Shown here piece by piece: positions 7,566 through 15,294 of a stretch of DNA of 20,353 nt. The position numbers and the translations under genes were made by a program. The notes beneath the pieces are model-generated. The model was not told the DNA's origin. It searched no databases and was given only the letters and a program-made list of their open reading frames with translations. Source of the DNA: an uncultured Thomasclavelia sp. (GTDB taxonomy: Bacteria; Bacillota_I; Bacilli_A; Erysipelotrichales; Coprobacillaceae); the NCBI GenBank assembly GCA_910588165.1, contig CAJUOR010000029.1, forward strand, positions 1 through 20,353, given 5' to 3'. Within the stretch, counting starts at the first letter, position 1. Each line of letters starts with the position of its first letter.

Positions 7566-7766
7566 TTATTTACCTGACATTTGGTTTTGAGCCATAGCGA
7601 CTAAACGCTTAGTGATTTCACCACCAACTGAACCATTAGCTCTAGCTGTTGCATCAGCCCCTAAAGATACACCGAATTCGTTAGCGATTTCGTATTTCAT
7701 TTGATCGATAGCATTTTTAGCACCTGGAACAACTAATTTGCTTTTTGATGTATTCTGATTATTCAT
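7566..7766 (-). CDS. Alpha/beta-type small acid-soluble spore protein
   Basis: A 66-residue DNA-coating protein of the dormant spore that protects DNA from UV and heat and is degraded at germination. Both family blocks are present: YEIANEFGV (25-33), containing the GPR protease site between Glu26 and Ile27, and DATARANGSVGGEITKRLV (38-56), the DNA-contacting motif. The frame is open from a GTG at 7775, but that codon is part of the strong ribosome binding site AGGAGGTGA; ATG 7766 lies 6 bases downstream of it and is the real start. A sigmaG-like promoter precedes it and a strong hairpin follows, consistent with forespore expression. Confidence 0.96.
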   Translation of the reverse strand: MNNQNTSKSKLVVPGAKNAIDQMKYEIANEFGVSLGADATARANGSVGGEITKRLVAMAQNQMSGK

Positions 7767-7788
7767 GACTTTCACCTCCTGACACGAT

Positions 7789-7818
7789 TATTGTGTGTGC
7801 TGTCAAAATTTTTATACA
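7789..7818 (-). promoter_or_regulatory. SigmaG-like forespore promoter of the SASP gene
   Basis: On the minus strand, TGTATA (7813-7818), a 17-base spacer and CACAATA (7789-7795) differ by one base from the sigmaG -10 pattern CATWMTA. The inferred start site lies just before the AGGAGGTGA ribosome binding site. SASP genes are classical sigmaG targets, which supports the reading. Confidence 0.65.
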
Positions 7819-7877
7819 CATTTTTTTAATTTATTTTTTCGATCAAATATGTTAAGATATTTGAAGGAGGTTTTACC

Positions 7878-8357
7878 ATGGTACCATTACTTGTTCATCT
7901 ATTTTTACGCTTGTTGTTAATTGTTATGTTTATTAACGATTTACGGACAACACACAAACTTAAACAAAGCGATACAACTTTACATCGTGTTTTATCAGAT
8001 TGGCAAAAAAGAGAAAGAATCCTTTATTACTTTACACTATTCATCGGTTTAGTTGTTCCGTTTGAATGGATTTATCTTGTATTCACGCTTCTTGCCATGG
8101 CTTACTTTTTTTATTTTACAGATAGAGAAATTTTCATCAACAAAAATGAAATGTATTTCAGAGCTAAAGCTTTTGAATTTAAACGGGTTGAAAATTTAAC
8201 TTATGTCAATCAAAAACTTGAATTTGATTATCAGCATGAACACATCAAGCTCTCCAGACCATTACTGGAAAAAAGTATAATTGAAAAAGAAATTGTCCAA
8301 AGAGTTGAAAAACTCAAATCTAATACCGATAAAAGAAAACATAAAAGAAATGCCTAA
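7878..8357 (+). CDS. Hypothetical membrane protein
   Basis: An unrecognised 159-residue protein. It has a hydrophobic N-terminal helix (about 3-20), a short charged segment (NDLRTTHKLKQSD), two further hydrophobic helices (about 50-66 and 68-81), and a C-terminal cytoplasmic-looking domain of about 75 residues beginning TDREIFINKNEMYFRAKAFEFKRVENL. That domain has an alternating pattern reminiscent of small membrane-linked beta domains (PH-like), followed by a very basic tail (SNTDKRKHKRNA). The ribosome binding site AAGGAGG precedes ATG 7878. The gene is divergent from the SASP gene and is closed by a terminator overlapping its stop codon. No function can be assigned. Confidence 0.8.
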   Translation: MVPLLVHLFLRLLLIVMFINDLRTTHKLKQSDTTLHRVLSDWQKRERILYYFTLFIGLVVPFEWIYLVFTLLAMAYFFYFTDREIFINKNEMYFRAKAFEFKRVENLTYVNQKLEFDYQHEHIKLSRPLLEKSIIEKEIVQRVEKLKSNTDKRKHKRNA

Positions 8358-8380
8358 ACTTAAGAAGTCTAGGCATTTTT
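8349..8380 (+). terminator. Bidirectional terminator between convergent genes
   Basis: The arms AATGCCTA (8349-8356) and TAGGCATT (8370-8377), extended by inner ACTT/AAGT pairing, are followed by TTTTT on the plus strand. On the minus strand the stem is followed by TTTCTTTTATG, so it can also end the thiI transcript. The stem contains the stop codon of the plus-strand gene. Confidence 0.85.
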
Positions 8381-8392
8381 AATATGTGCATC

Positions 8393-9586
8393 TTAGAATA
8401 AATCATCATCATTTTCTTCAAATTCTTTCACGACAATGGTTTCTTTTTGGGCAACACAATCATCGATCATGCTTTCAAAATCAAAGTTTTCTTCAAAAGC
8501 CCGAGCTTTTTCGGCTTTAGGCTTCGTTGCAGGCTGTTTAGGAGTAAAAATGGTGCAACAATCCTCATAAGGACGAATAGAAATATCATAAGTATCAATT
8601 TGATGGGCAATATCCATAATTTCCAACTTGTCTAAACAAACGACAGGACGAATAACCGGTAAGGAAATGACCTCATTGATGGTTTTCATACTCTCTAAAG
8701 TTTGGCTTGCTACCTGACCTATACTTTCGCCATTCGCAATAGCTAAGCAATCCTCTTGCAACGCTACTTTTTCGGCAATTCGATACATCATGCGACGCAT
8801 GACTGTCATCGCATAGCTTTCAGGTGTATGTTCATAAATTGCTAACTGCAAATCTGTGAATGGAATGATATGAACTTTGATTTCAGGTGTATAAGGCGTT
8901 AGCTTTTTAGCTAATTCTAAAACTTTTTCTCTTGCCCTGTCACTTGTATATGGTGGTGAAGCATAGTGAATACATTCAATCATTACACCTCGTTTCAAAG
9001 TTAAATAACCGGCAACCGGTGAATCAATCCCACCCGATAGCATCAACAATGCCTTTCCGCCGATACCGACCGGATAACCGCCCGCACCTAAAATGACATC
9101 ATTCATAACATAGCTTTCTTGTTTACGCACCTCAATGCGAATACGAATGTCGGGATTGTGTACATCGACTTTAATTTCTCGATCTATATGATGAAAAATA
9201 TAGCCGGCAACCGCACGTGAGATTTCCTGCGATTGCATAAAAAAGGTTTTATCATTGCGTTTCGTATCAATTTTAAAAGTTTTTCCGGGTGTTTCCTTCA
9301 ATAGATGACAAGCTGCCTCTTTAATCGCTTCAATCTCACTTGGCACTTTTAAAGCCAATGAAAACGAACGAATCCCGAAAACTTGTTTCAAACGTTGACA
9401 GACAGCTTCGCTATCCTCTCCATTTAATAAAATATACATTCTATCATAAGTGAGTTGATAGCTAAGCTTCGTAAAAGGTTGTAATGCTGTTTTAGTATTA
9501 TGAAATAGCTTCTGAATAAATGCTTTTCTGTTTTTTCCTTTTGTCGTTAATTCGCCAAAACGAATTAAAATATGATTATACTCCAT
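8393..9586 (-). CDS. thiI: tRNA 4-thiouridine synthetase ThiI (no rhodanese domain)
   Basis: Adenylates and thiolates uridine 8 of tRNA and can support thiamine thiazole synthesis by carrying sulfur. The 397 residues contain an N-terminal ferredoxin-like part and THUMP domain (about 1-165; start EYNHILIRFGELTTKGKNR), then the PP-loop ATPase (about 175-350) with SGGIDSP at 184-190, and the tail motif YEDCCTIFTPKQP. The C-terminal rhodanese domain of the Escherichia coli enzyme is absent, as is usual in Bacillota, so sulfur must come from another carrier. The neighbouring cysteine desulfurase overlaps its start by 11 bases and is the obvious donor. The ribosome binding site GAGAGG lies upstream of ATG 9586. 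The C-terminus is acidic (EFEENDDDLF). Confidence 0.97.
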   Translation of the reverse strand: MEYNHILIRFGELTTKGKNRKAFIQKLFHNTKTALQPFTKLSYQLTYDRMYILLNGEDSEAVCQRLKQVFGIRSFSLALKVPSEIEAIKEAACHLLKETPGKTFKIDTKRNDKTFFMQSQEISRAVAGYIFHHIDREIKVDVHNPDIRIRIEVRKQESYVMNDVILGAGGYPVGIGGKALLMLSGGIDSPVAGYLTLKRGVMIECIHYASPPYTSDRAREKVLELAKKLTPYTPEIKVHIIPFTDLQLAIYEHTPESYAMTVMRRMMYRIAEKVALQEDCLAIANGESIGQVASQTLESMKTINEVISLPVIRPVVCLDKLEIMDIAHQIDTYDISIRPYEDCCTIFTPKQPATKPKAEKARAFEENFDFESMIDDCVAQKETIVVKEFEENDDDLF

Positions 9587-10727
9587 AATTTCCTCTCTTT
9601 TTAATTTGACTTAATATTTCATTAAAACTATTGATAAAATAATCTATATCTTCTAAAGTGGTAAGATGCGAAAAACTAATCCGCAATGCCGAGGTACCGA
9701 CAGCTTCATCGACCCCCATCATTTTAAGGGTTCTTGCCATATCCTTCTTCTTAGTAGAACAAGCACTCTTAGTCGAAATATAAATTCCATACTGTTCTAA
9801 GGCATGGGTTAACACCTCAGGTTTATACTCTAACATCGATACATTTAAAATATAAGGCGAAGCATCTATCGGACTGTTGATGACACAATGGTCAAGACTT
9901 TGAAAATAGCTAGTCATTTTTCTATTTAAAGCTTTGACATGAGCTAATTTTCGATCTAAGTCCGTTAATGCCAAACGGATGGTTTTGGCTAAAACAATAT
10001 TGGTAAAAGCGTTACTTGTACCGGCACGCAAGCCAAATTCTTGCTGTCCCCCACAAATCTGCGGTTGAATTTGAACTTTATCCTTTTTATATAATAGACC
10101 ACTACCCTTTAACCCATAAATTTTATGGGCTGAAAAACTCGCTAAATCAATGCCATCTAGCACAATCGGAATTTTTCCTAAAGCCTGCACCATATCGACG
10201 TGCAGATGAGCGAAAGGATATTTTGCCACAAGCGTTTTAATTTGTTCGATTGGGTGAATCATGCCTACTTCGTTATTGACAAGCATAATAGATACAAGTG
10301 TCGTCTTGTCATCTAAAGCAGCTTCTAAAGTCTGTAAATCTAATGAACCGTCTTTTAAAGTCGGAATATAGGTTACTTCAAAACCAAACTGACTTTCCAA
10401 CTGCTTAAAAGTTTCATAAACACTCGAATGCTCAATGGCTGTTGTAATCAAATGTTTCCCTCGGTTTTGATATTGAAAAGCGACACCTTTAATGGCTAAA
10501 TTATTAGCCTCGCTAGCCCCACTTGTGAAAATCAGCTCAGAGCTTTTAACTTTAAGCATCGATGCAATCAACTGTCTTGATTTTTCCATCAAGCTTTCAA
10601 CTTCCAAGCCTAAACCATGGATAGAATCCGCATTGGCAAATTTCTCCTTCAATAAATGATAATACGCTTCTCCAACTTCATTGTTTAATGGCGTTGTCGC
10701 AGCATAATCTAAGTACAACATCTTCAT
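9576..10727 (-). CDS. Cysteine desulfurase, NifS/IscS family, ThiI partner
   Basis: PLP enzyme that converts cysteine to alanine and passes the sulfur on as a persulfide. In the 383-residue frame: YLDYAATTPLN at the start, His100, Asp178 and Gln181 around the cofactor, PLP lysine Lys202 in SFSAHKIYGLKGSG, RAGT at 234-237, and the catalytic loop STKSACSTKKKD with Cys323. It overlaps thiI, matching the nifZ-thiI pair of Bacillus, where the desulfurase serves tRNA 4-thiouridine formation rather than general Fe-S assembly; that role is inferred from context. Two in-frame ATGs, 10727 and 10721, are possible; GGGGA is better spaced for 10721. A sigmaA-type promoter and two dyads lie upstream. Confidence 0.95.
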   Translation of the reverse strand: MKMLYLDYAATTPLNNEVGEAYYHLLKEKFANADSIHGLGLEVESLMEKSRQLIASMLKVKSSELIFTSGASEANNLAIKGVAFQYQNRGKHLITTAIEHSSVYETFKQLESQFGFEVTYIPTLKDGSLDLQTLEAALDDKTTLVSIMLVNNEVGMIHPIEQIKTLVAKYPFAHLHVDMVQALGKIPIVLDGIDLASFSAHKIYGLKGSGLLYKKDKVQIQPQICGGQQEFGLRAGTSNAFTNIVLAKTIRLALTDLDRKLAHVKALNRKMTSYFQSLDHCVINSPIDASPYILNVSMLEYKPEVLTHALEQYGIYISTKSACSTKKKDMARTLKMMGVDEAVGTSALRISFSHLTTLEDIDYFINSFNEILSQIKKRGNYGV

Positions 10728-10746
10728 TCCCCATTTCTTCTCTAGT

Positions 10747-10776
10747 ATTATATGCTATTCGATAGGAAAAAAGCAA
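10747..10776 (-). promoter_or_regulatory. SigmaA-type promoter of the nifS-like/thiI operon
   Basis: On the minus strand, -35 TTGCTT (10771-10776) and a consensus -10 TATAAT (10747-10752) are separated by 18 bases, about 20 bases before the start codons. The -35 overlaps the T-run of the adjacent hairpin. Confidence 0.55.
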
Positions 10777-10796
10777 CATCTTCAAGGCGAATGTTG
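10774..10796. repeat. Inverted repeat next to the nifS-like promoter
   Basis: The arms CAACAT and ATGTTG pair perfectly around 11 bases. On the minus strand CTTTTTTCC follows, so it resembles a weak terminator that would block stray transcription before the promoter. It could equally be an operator. Confidence 0.4.
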
Positions 10797-10814
10797 TCAA
10801 AAATATTTTGACAA
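10794..10814. repeat. Strong operator-like dyad in the divergent promoter region
   Basis: The arms TTGTCAAAA and TTTTGACAA are a perfect 9-base inverted repeat with a 3-base centre. They lie between the divergent nifS-like/thiI and phosphatase promoters, upstream of both -10 elements. The symmetry suggests a dimeric regulator; no family consensus I know fits exactly. Confidence 0.45.
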
Positions 10815-10848
10815 AATACAAAAGAAATATCGCCATTCTTAAAAATCA

Positions 10849-10857
10849 TGTTATAAT
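10849..10857 (+). promoter_or_regulatory. Extended -10 of the phosphatase operon
   Basis: The bases read TGTTATAAT, 19 bases before the start codon. No recognisable -35 lies at the right distance. This position also rules out the TTG at 10808 as a start codon. Confidence 0.6.
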
Positions 10858-10876
10858 GAAGAAAAGAGGTGGAAAA

Positions 10877-11542
10877 ATGGTTGATTTTGTCGTTAGTGAT
10901 ATTCATGGCTGCTATTTAACATTCATGAAATTGCTTCATCGCTATTATGATAAAGATACTATGCGTTTAGTCATTTTAGGAGATTATTTAGATAAAGGAG
11001 CTTTTCCATATGAAATGTACCGTTTTTTAAAACAGCATCTCAATCAAGCTAACTGTATTTTTTTAAGAGGCAATCATGAACAAGAGTTTATTGAACACGC
11101 CCTTCAAACACATCAATCATGCTGGTACTTACAAGACGGACAATATGTTTTAGACCAATTAACTAAAAATCAGGTTGATATCAATGAAGTTAAAGAAACT
11201 TTTCTGTCTTTACCGCTCTTTCATGAAACACCTGCTATTTTTTACAGTCATGCCGGTGTGTCTATATTTAAACATAATCCCCTTGATCCCAATGATCCTT
11301 GCGGACTTTTGTGGAATCGCATGACAGTTGCTAATATCGGCAAGCTCCAGATTTATGGTCATACCCCACATCTAAATGGACCTTTCTTCCAAAGCTTTAG
11401 TCAAAGTTATTTAATTGATACAGGTGTTTTTTTAAGTGGATACTTAAGCGCTTTAATAGTTGATGAAAATGGAAAGGTATTACAAATTCATAAAGAAAAA
11501 ACAGATTTCCGAGATTTAAGGAGAAAGGAGAAGCACAAATGA
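10877..11542 (+). CDS. PPP-family metallophosphatase
   Basis: A 221-residue calcineurin-like phosphoesterase of the serine/threonine phosphatase (PPP) type, which uses two metal ions. All metal-site motifs are present: DIHG (8-11), GDYLDKG (35-41, with Lys in place of the usual Arg of GDxxDRG), RGNHE (64-68), the later SHAG, and YGHTP near the C-terminus. Bacterial relatives include protein phosphatases and PrpE-type diadenosine tetraphosphatases; the substrate cannot be decided from sequence. Start ATG 10877 follows AGAGGTGG; the frame extends to a TTG at 10808, but that lies upstream of the promoter. The last codons overlap the next start in an ATGA, so the two genes are coupled. Confidence 0.9.
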   Translation: MVDFVVSDIHGCYLTFMKLLHRYYDKDTMRLVILGDYLDKGAFPYEMYRFLKQHLNQANCIFLRGNHEQEFIEHALQTHQSCWYLQDGQYVLDQLTKNQVDINEVKETFLSLPLFHETPAIFYSHAGVSIFKHNPLDPNDPCGLLWNRMTVANIGKLQIYGHTPHLNGPFFQSFSQSYLIDTGVFLSGYLSALIVDENGKVLQIHKEKTDFRDLRRKEKHK

Positions 11543-11958
11543 GAAAAATGGTTGGTATTCTTGCCGGTCTTTCACTTGCGGCATTATGGCTATACAATCC
11601 TAAACCAAAAGATGAAGATGAAAGTGAGAAAGAAAAAGAAGTACCTGAATTTTATGACCACTTTATCAAAGCTTTGAATGATAGTGGAATTGAAGTTTTA
11701 AAAACAAGACAAATGGCAGCTAATTTGGTCGGTGCACTTGATGGTATTAAATTGAGTACATTAGCCGGTGATATTGAAATATACCATTTTGCTAAAGATA
11801 ACCTTGCCTTAAAAAAAGCTAGGGCATTAGGAAAATTCAGTGCTGATGGCAGTCGTTTCTATGATGTGGTTGTCAATGATACTTATTTATTATGGGTTAG
11901 CTCACTACCGCAAAATATTATCGATATCTTTTTGGCAACTCAAACAGATATAGCCTAA
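11539..11958 (+). CDS. Hypothetical membrane-anchored protein
   Basis: An unrecognised 139-residue protein. A short N-terminal hydrophobic segment (about 4-20, MVGILAGLSLAALWLY) follows two basic residues and could be a membrane anchor or signal; no lipobox cysteine is present. A strongly charged linker (PKPKDEDESEKEKE) leads to a compact domain of about 105 residues (EFYDHFIKALNDSGIEVLK to the end), with a mixed helix/strand pattern. Its start overlaps the phosphatase stop by 4 bases, so both proteins are made together and may act together. A possible ribosome binding site, GGAGAAAGGAG, lies inside the phosphatase end. Function unknown. Confidence 0.8.
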   Translation: MRKMVGILAGLSLAALWLYNPKPKDEDESEKEKEVPEFYDHFIKALNDSGIEVLKTRQMAANLVGALDGIKLSTLAGDIEIYHFAKDNLALKKARALGKFSADGSRFYDVVVNDTYLLWVSSLPQNIIDIFLATQTDIA

Positions 11959-11979
11959 ACTGATTATTTGCAACTGAAT

Positions 11980-12006
11980 ATGTATTAAAAAGAGATTGTA
12001 ATACAT
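11980..12006. repeat. Inverted repeat after the phosphatase operon
   Basis: The perfect arms ATGTATTA and TAATACAT flank an 11-base loop. No T-tract follows, and a better terminator lies 28 bases downstream. Role unknown. Confidence 0.4.
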
Positions 12007-12033
12007 TTAATCCAATCCATTAGAATAAAATAA

Positions 12034-12069
12034 AAATGAGAAAAGAATAATGACTTTTCTCATTTTTTT
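12034..12069 (+). terminator. Bidirectional terminator between convergent units
   Basis: Perfect 12-base arms AAATGAGAAAAG and CTTTTCTCATTT with an 8-base loop, followed by a T-run on the plus strand and TTTTATTTTATTC on the minus strand. It ends both the phosphatase operon and ezrA. Confidence 0.88.
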
Positions 12070-12070
12070 A

Positions 12071-13846
12071 CTATGCAACAATACTTCGAGGATCTTTTTC
12101 AACATTATTTTTCTTAATTAACCGTTCATAAGATCCCGGTTTAATTTTTTCAATAATATCGACAGCTGTACTTAAAGCCTTCGTATATTCACCATTACGA
12201 TACAACACCTCAGCCTTAGTCAACTCTGTATTGACTTCTAAAAAGCTCGAGCGATAGCGATTACCAAACACAATCGCTTCCTCAACCATATCCGCAGTCA
12301 CAATCAAATTATGGATATTATCATATAACTTATAAATAATATCCCTAGCAATATCCACTTGCTGTGTTAACTTATCTAAAATAATAGGTCGAGATTTACA
12401 TAAGAATTGGATTTCATTAGCTTTTTTATATGAATCGGCGATGTAATCTCTATACGATTCGTTTATCATCGGCAGTTGCTTATTTTTGATTTGAGACTTA
12501 ATCTCTAATAAAACAATATTGATATTTTCCAATTCATCTAAAGCACGTTTTTCTGTTAAATACATTTCATCACGTGAAGCAAAGAAGAATTGTAATTTTT
12601 CTTCGAACGCATCACTATCCGCAATTAAATTCTTTAACTTCTCAACAACTTCCTGATAAGAAAATTCATTAGAATCAATGACTTCTCTTAAACGTGTCAT
12701 ATCTGATAAAATATCTTGTAAATGCTCAGCTTCTTTATTGATGTCAATACGTTCATCTTCCAAAACATAAAGTTTCTGCAACTTTTCCAATTCTTCTTTA
12801 GCGTAATCATAATTGCTGTTTAATTCACTGATTTTATCAAATACGTTCTTCCACATATCATTGAACTCATTTTGAGCAGCTTCTTCTGTTTCAAACTCAT
12901 CGTTCATCTTCGTAATCTCAGCTGTAATCTGATTCAACGCCTCACCGACATTAGCGATTTCTAAATTCTGAATATCTTCGTCAACCTGTTCGAGTTTATT
13001 TTGCATATCCATAATTCTTTCTTCCGCATTCACACGAACTAACGAAAAACCACGGCTTTTTAAATCAACAATTCTATTTTGAATCTTGTCGATTTCGGCA
13101 GGAATATAGCCTGTTGCCAAAGATAAGTAAGTAGGTAAATCACGAATATTGGCACTCAAGAAATCAATCTTTCCATCAATCATTTCACACTGCTTTTTAG
13201 CATCATCGAAACGCTGAGTATTCATCATGTTTTCCAATACAACGAAATCTTCATCAATCTTTTGGGTAAAGTCATTGATACCAGGTACCGCTTCTTCAAG
13301 CTTATAGCGCACATTTTGATAATTCTCTTGCATATTACGATATTTTTCTTTAACACGAATAATAGAAATACGCTGAATATTTTCAATTTCCGTAACAGCC
13401 TCAATCTCTGCCAAAAGTTCATTCGCCTTTGTTTCAAATTGATTGACTTGTTCTTCTAAGCGTTTAAACATACCCGAAACTTTAAACATTCTACCCGAAT
13501 AAAGCTTTTCATCAATTTCGTTTAACAAAATAGCAATCTCATCTTTTTGCATACTGATAAGCTCATCATAACGATTTTCAAAATCAGTATACTGAGCCAT
13601 AATTTCAGGAGCATTTTTGGCAATATTTTGAACTCTACCTAAACGGTACTGAATAGGTAAGCTCTTGATAGCCGCCAAGCGATTTTCAAGGGCAGCGACC
13701 TCCTTACGTCTTTTTTTCAAACGCATTTGTCTTATCCCTAATAAAGCGACAACAAGTAATACTAAACAGCCAGCCGCAATCATCAAATTGCGTTGCCCAT
13801 ATTTTTTCACAATTTCATTAAAAGATAACAAATTTAAAACATTCAT
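12071..13846 (-). CDS. ezrA: Septation ring formation regulator EzrA
   Basis: A membrane-anchored cytoplasmic coiled-coil protein that binds FtsZ and limits Z-ring assembly to mid-cell in Bacillota. It has 591 residues. After a short N-terminal stretch comes one membrane helix (about 20-39, NLMIAAGCLVLLVVALLGI), a basic stop-transfer (RLKKRRK), then a long, almost fully helical region rich in Glu, Lys, Leu and Asn, the spectrin-like repeats of EzrA. The length is close to the usual 560-575. The extra residues before the helix are slightly unusual. Start ATG 13846 is preceded by GAGGTGAG; an overlapping ATG at 13850 is in another frame. It stands alone, with an extended -10 upstream and a shared terminator. 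Confidence 0.93.
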   Translation of the reverse strand: MNVLNLLSFNEIVKKYGQRNLMIAAGCLVLLVVALLGIRQMRLKKRRKEVAALENRLAAIKSLPIQYRLGRVQNIAKNAPEIMAQYTDFENRYDELISMQKDEIAILLNEIDEKLYSGRMFKVSGMFKRLEEQVNQFETKANELLAEIEAVTEIENIQRISIIRVKEKYRNMQENYQNVRYKLEEAVPGINDFTQKIDEDFVVLENMMNTQRFDDAKKQCEMIDGKIDFLSANIRDLPTYLSLATGYIPAEIDKIQNRIVDLKSRGFSLVRVNAEERIMDMQNKLEQVDEDIQNLEIANVGEALNQITAEITKMNDEFETEEAAQNEFNDMWKNVFDKISELNSNYDYAKEELEKLQKLYVLEDERIDINKEAEHLQDILSDMTRLREVIDSNEFSYQEVVEKLKNLIADSDAFEEKLQFFFASRDEMYLTEKRALDELENINIVLLEIKSQIKNKQLPMINESYRDYIADSYKKANEIQFLCKSRPIILDKLTQQVDIARDIIYKLYDNIHNLIVTADMVEEAIVFGNRYRSSFLEVNTELTKAEVLYRNGEYTKALSTAVDIIEKIKPGSYERLIKKNNVEKDPRSIVA

Positions 13847-13871
13847 TCATCTCACCTCAACATCTAGCTAT

Positions 13872-13880
13872 ATCATACCA
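13872..13880 (-). promoter_or_regulatory. Extended -10 of ezrA
   Basis: The minus strand reads TGGTATGAT, a near-consensus extended -10, about 25 bases upstream of the ezrA start. The -35 region is weak (GTGAAA). Confidence 0.5.
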
Positions 13881-13935
13881 TAAATCACTTGATTTTTCAC
13901 TCTCTTTTTTATGATTAAATATAATTTTTCACTCC

Positions 13936-13966
13936 AAAAAAGGCATATTCCATCACGAATATGCCT
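13936..13966 (-). terminator. Intrinsic terminator of the nadA/LytTR operon
   Basis: Perfect arms AGGCATATTC (13941-13950) and GAATATGCCT (13957-13966), loop CATCAC, followed on the minus strand by TTTTTGGAG. It lies 10 bases after the stop codon. Confidence 0.88.
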
Positions 13967-13976
13967 CTAGCCGGTT

Positions 13977-15284
13977 TTAGATATCTTCTTTATTACGTTT
14001 ATTCATATATTGTTGCAAATCCGCATTAGGATCATTTAAAGCCATCAAAATACCTTCCCCACTTTCCACCTTTTTACCTAATAAAGTCAATCGATTTAAT
14101 AGACACGCAATATCTAAACGTAATTTAGCCATCGCAAACAAATCTGTATAAGTCGGTATTTCTTCAAATTCTAATGTATCTGTTGTCGTTTCAAATTTTA
14201 ATTTTAATAGATAATTCTTATTATTAAAATCTAAAAACATTGAGCTCATCATATTCGCTGTGGCACGTGTTCCGACACGAATGTAGGCGACATCTTCATA
14301 TGGGATAAATTTCATTTGAGATTGTTCGTCATGTTTTAAAACAGCTTGACTCCATTTAGCTTTCTTAAGCATAGAGCTTTCCGAATAATAATAGATACCG
14401 TTCTCCTGTAATTCATAATAATCGCCTGAACTACCTAGATTAGCTGTATATAAAGGTAAAAACAGCATACTAAACACCAGCAAGCCGATTAAACTACTTA
14501 AGCCAATAGAAAAATTCCCTTGTAATAACATATAAATTAAAGTCCCACTCACAGCAAGCCCTATTGCTCCGGTCATTAAAACGGCTTTATGGATTTTTGC
14601 TTTATTATATTTATCTCCGATTGCAATCTTATCTTGACTATTCGCTAAATCAAAACGATGCGTCCTTTCTTCCACCTTTTTCATGATGATTGAAGGAATA
14701 ATTTTTCCATCTTTCATGATTGCTTTGCCGTCTTCAAAAGCTTTCACTTTATCTAAGTTGATAATATATTCGGTTCCCACAATCAAAAAATTCTTAGGCA
14801 ATAACATAGAAAAAGTTGAGTATTGGAAAGGTAATTCACATTTGAAAGTGCAATCATCTGTATGAACTTGAATCTTTGTTAAATTCAAGATTTCAAAATA
14901 ATTAACCTCCGGCAACATAAACTCATGAGTTTCATCGATACTGAAATGATAATTATCAAAGAAATAATCCACCCATTTAAGCAAAACATTAGATAATTGG
15001 GTATCCACGTCTTCTTTGGCAATAAAAGCGCAAATCGCTAAGCGAGCTAATGCCTCGTCATGTTGATGGTCATTTAAAACCACAATCATCATAATCTTTT
15101 TTGTATAGTCATACAAAGCCTCGCTATCGCCTAAAATAAGAAACGAGTCATCGGGAATATCTTTATTTTGTTGAACCTCGCACAAATGAAAGTCAATATG
15201 ATTACTGTTCATTTGTTGCGTAATGCCTAATTCAAGTTTTTTTCTTAATATATTGTCAGTTGTACATATGGTTACTTTAATCAT
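13977..15284 (-). CDS. Receiver-like/LytTR-like protein with membrane segment
   Basis: A 435-residue protein with an unusual layout. Residues 1-110 look like a degenerate response-regulator receiver: strands at KVTICTTD, DFHLCEV, SFLILGD (Asp53 near the phospho-acceptor position), KIMMIVVLND and AFIAKE. Residues 125-207 resemble a LytTR DNA-binding domain (NYFEILNLTKIQVHTDDCTFKCEL, then LPKNFLIVGTEYIINLDKVKAFEDGKAIMKDGKIIP). Two membrane helices follow (about 235-254 and 259-279). A soluble C-terminal domain (288-435) begins YYELQENGIYYYSE and has a PH-like strand pattern. The start codon follows AGGAGGGAC, and the ribosome binding site overlaps the nadA stop codon, so translation is coupled. 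The domain calls are by eye; a membrane-bound regulator is inferred. Confidence 0.72.
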   Translation of the reverse strand: MIKVTICTTDNILRKKLELGITQQMNSNHIDFHLCEVQQNKDIPDDSFLILGDSEALYDYTKKIMMIVVLNDHQHDEALARLAICAFIAKEDVDTQLSNVLLKWVDYFFDNYHFSIDETHEFMLPEVNYFEILNLTKIQVHTDDCTFKCELPFQYSTFSMLLPKNFLIVGTEYIINLDKVKAFEDGKAIMKDGKIIPSIIMKKVEERTHRFDLANSQDKIAIGDKYNKAKIHKAVLMTGAIGLAVSGTLIYMLLQGNFSIGLSSLIGLLVFSMLFLPLYTANLGSSGDYYELQENGIYYYSESSMLKKAKWSQAVLKHDEQSQMKFIPYEDVAYIRVGTRATANMMSSMFLDFNNKNYLLKLKFETTTDTLEFEEIPTYTDLFAMAKLRLDIACLLNRLTLLGKKVESGEGILMALNDPNADLQQYMNKRNKEDI

Positions 15285-15294
15285 AATGTCCCTC

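Noticed and set aside
10808..10876. N-terminal extension of the phosphatase from TTG 10808
   Set aside because: The extension overlaps a dyad and the promoter -10, and a good ribosome binding site precedes ATG 10877, where the conserved motif begins.
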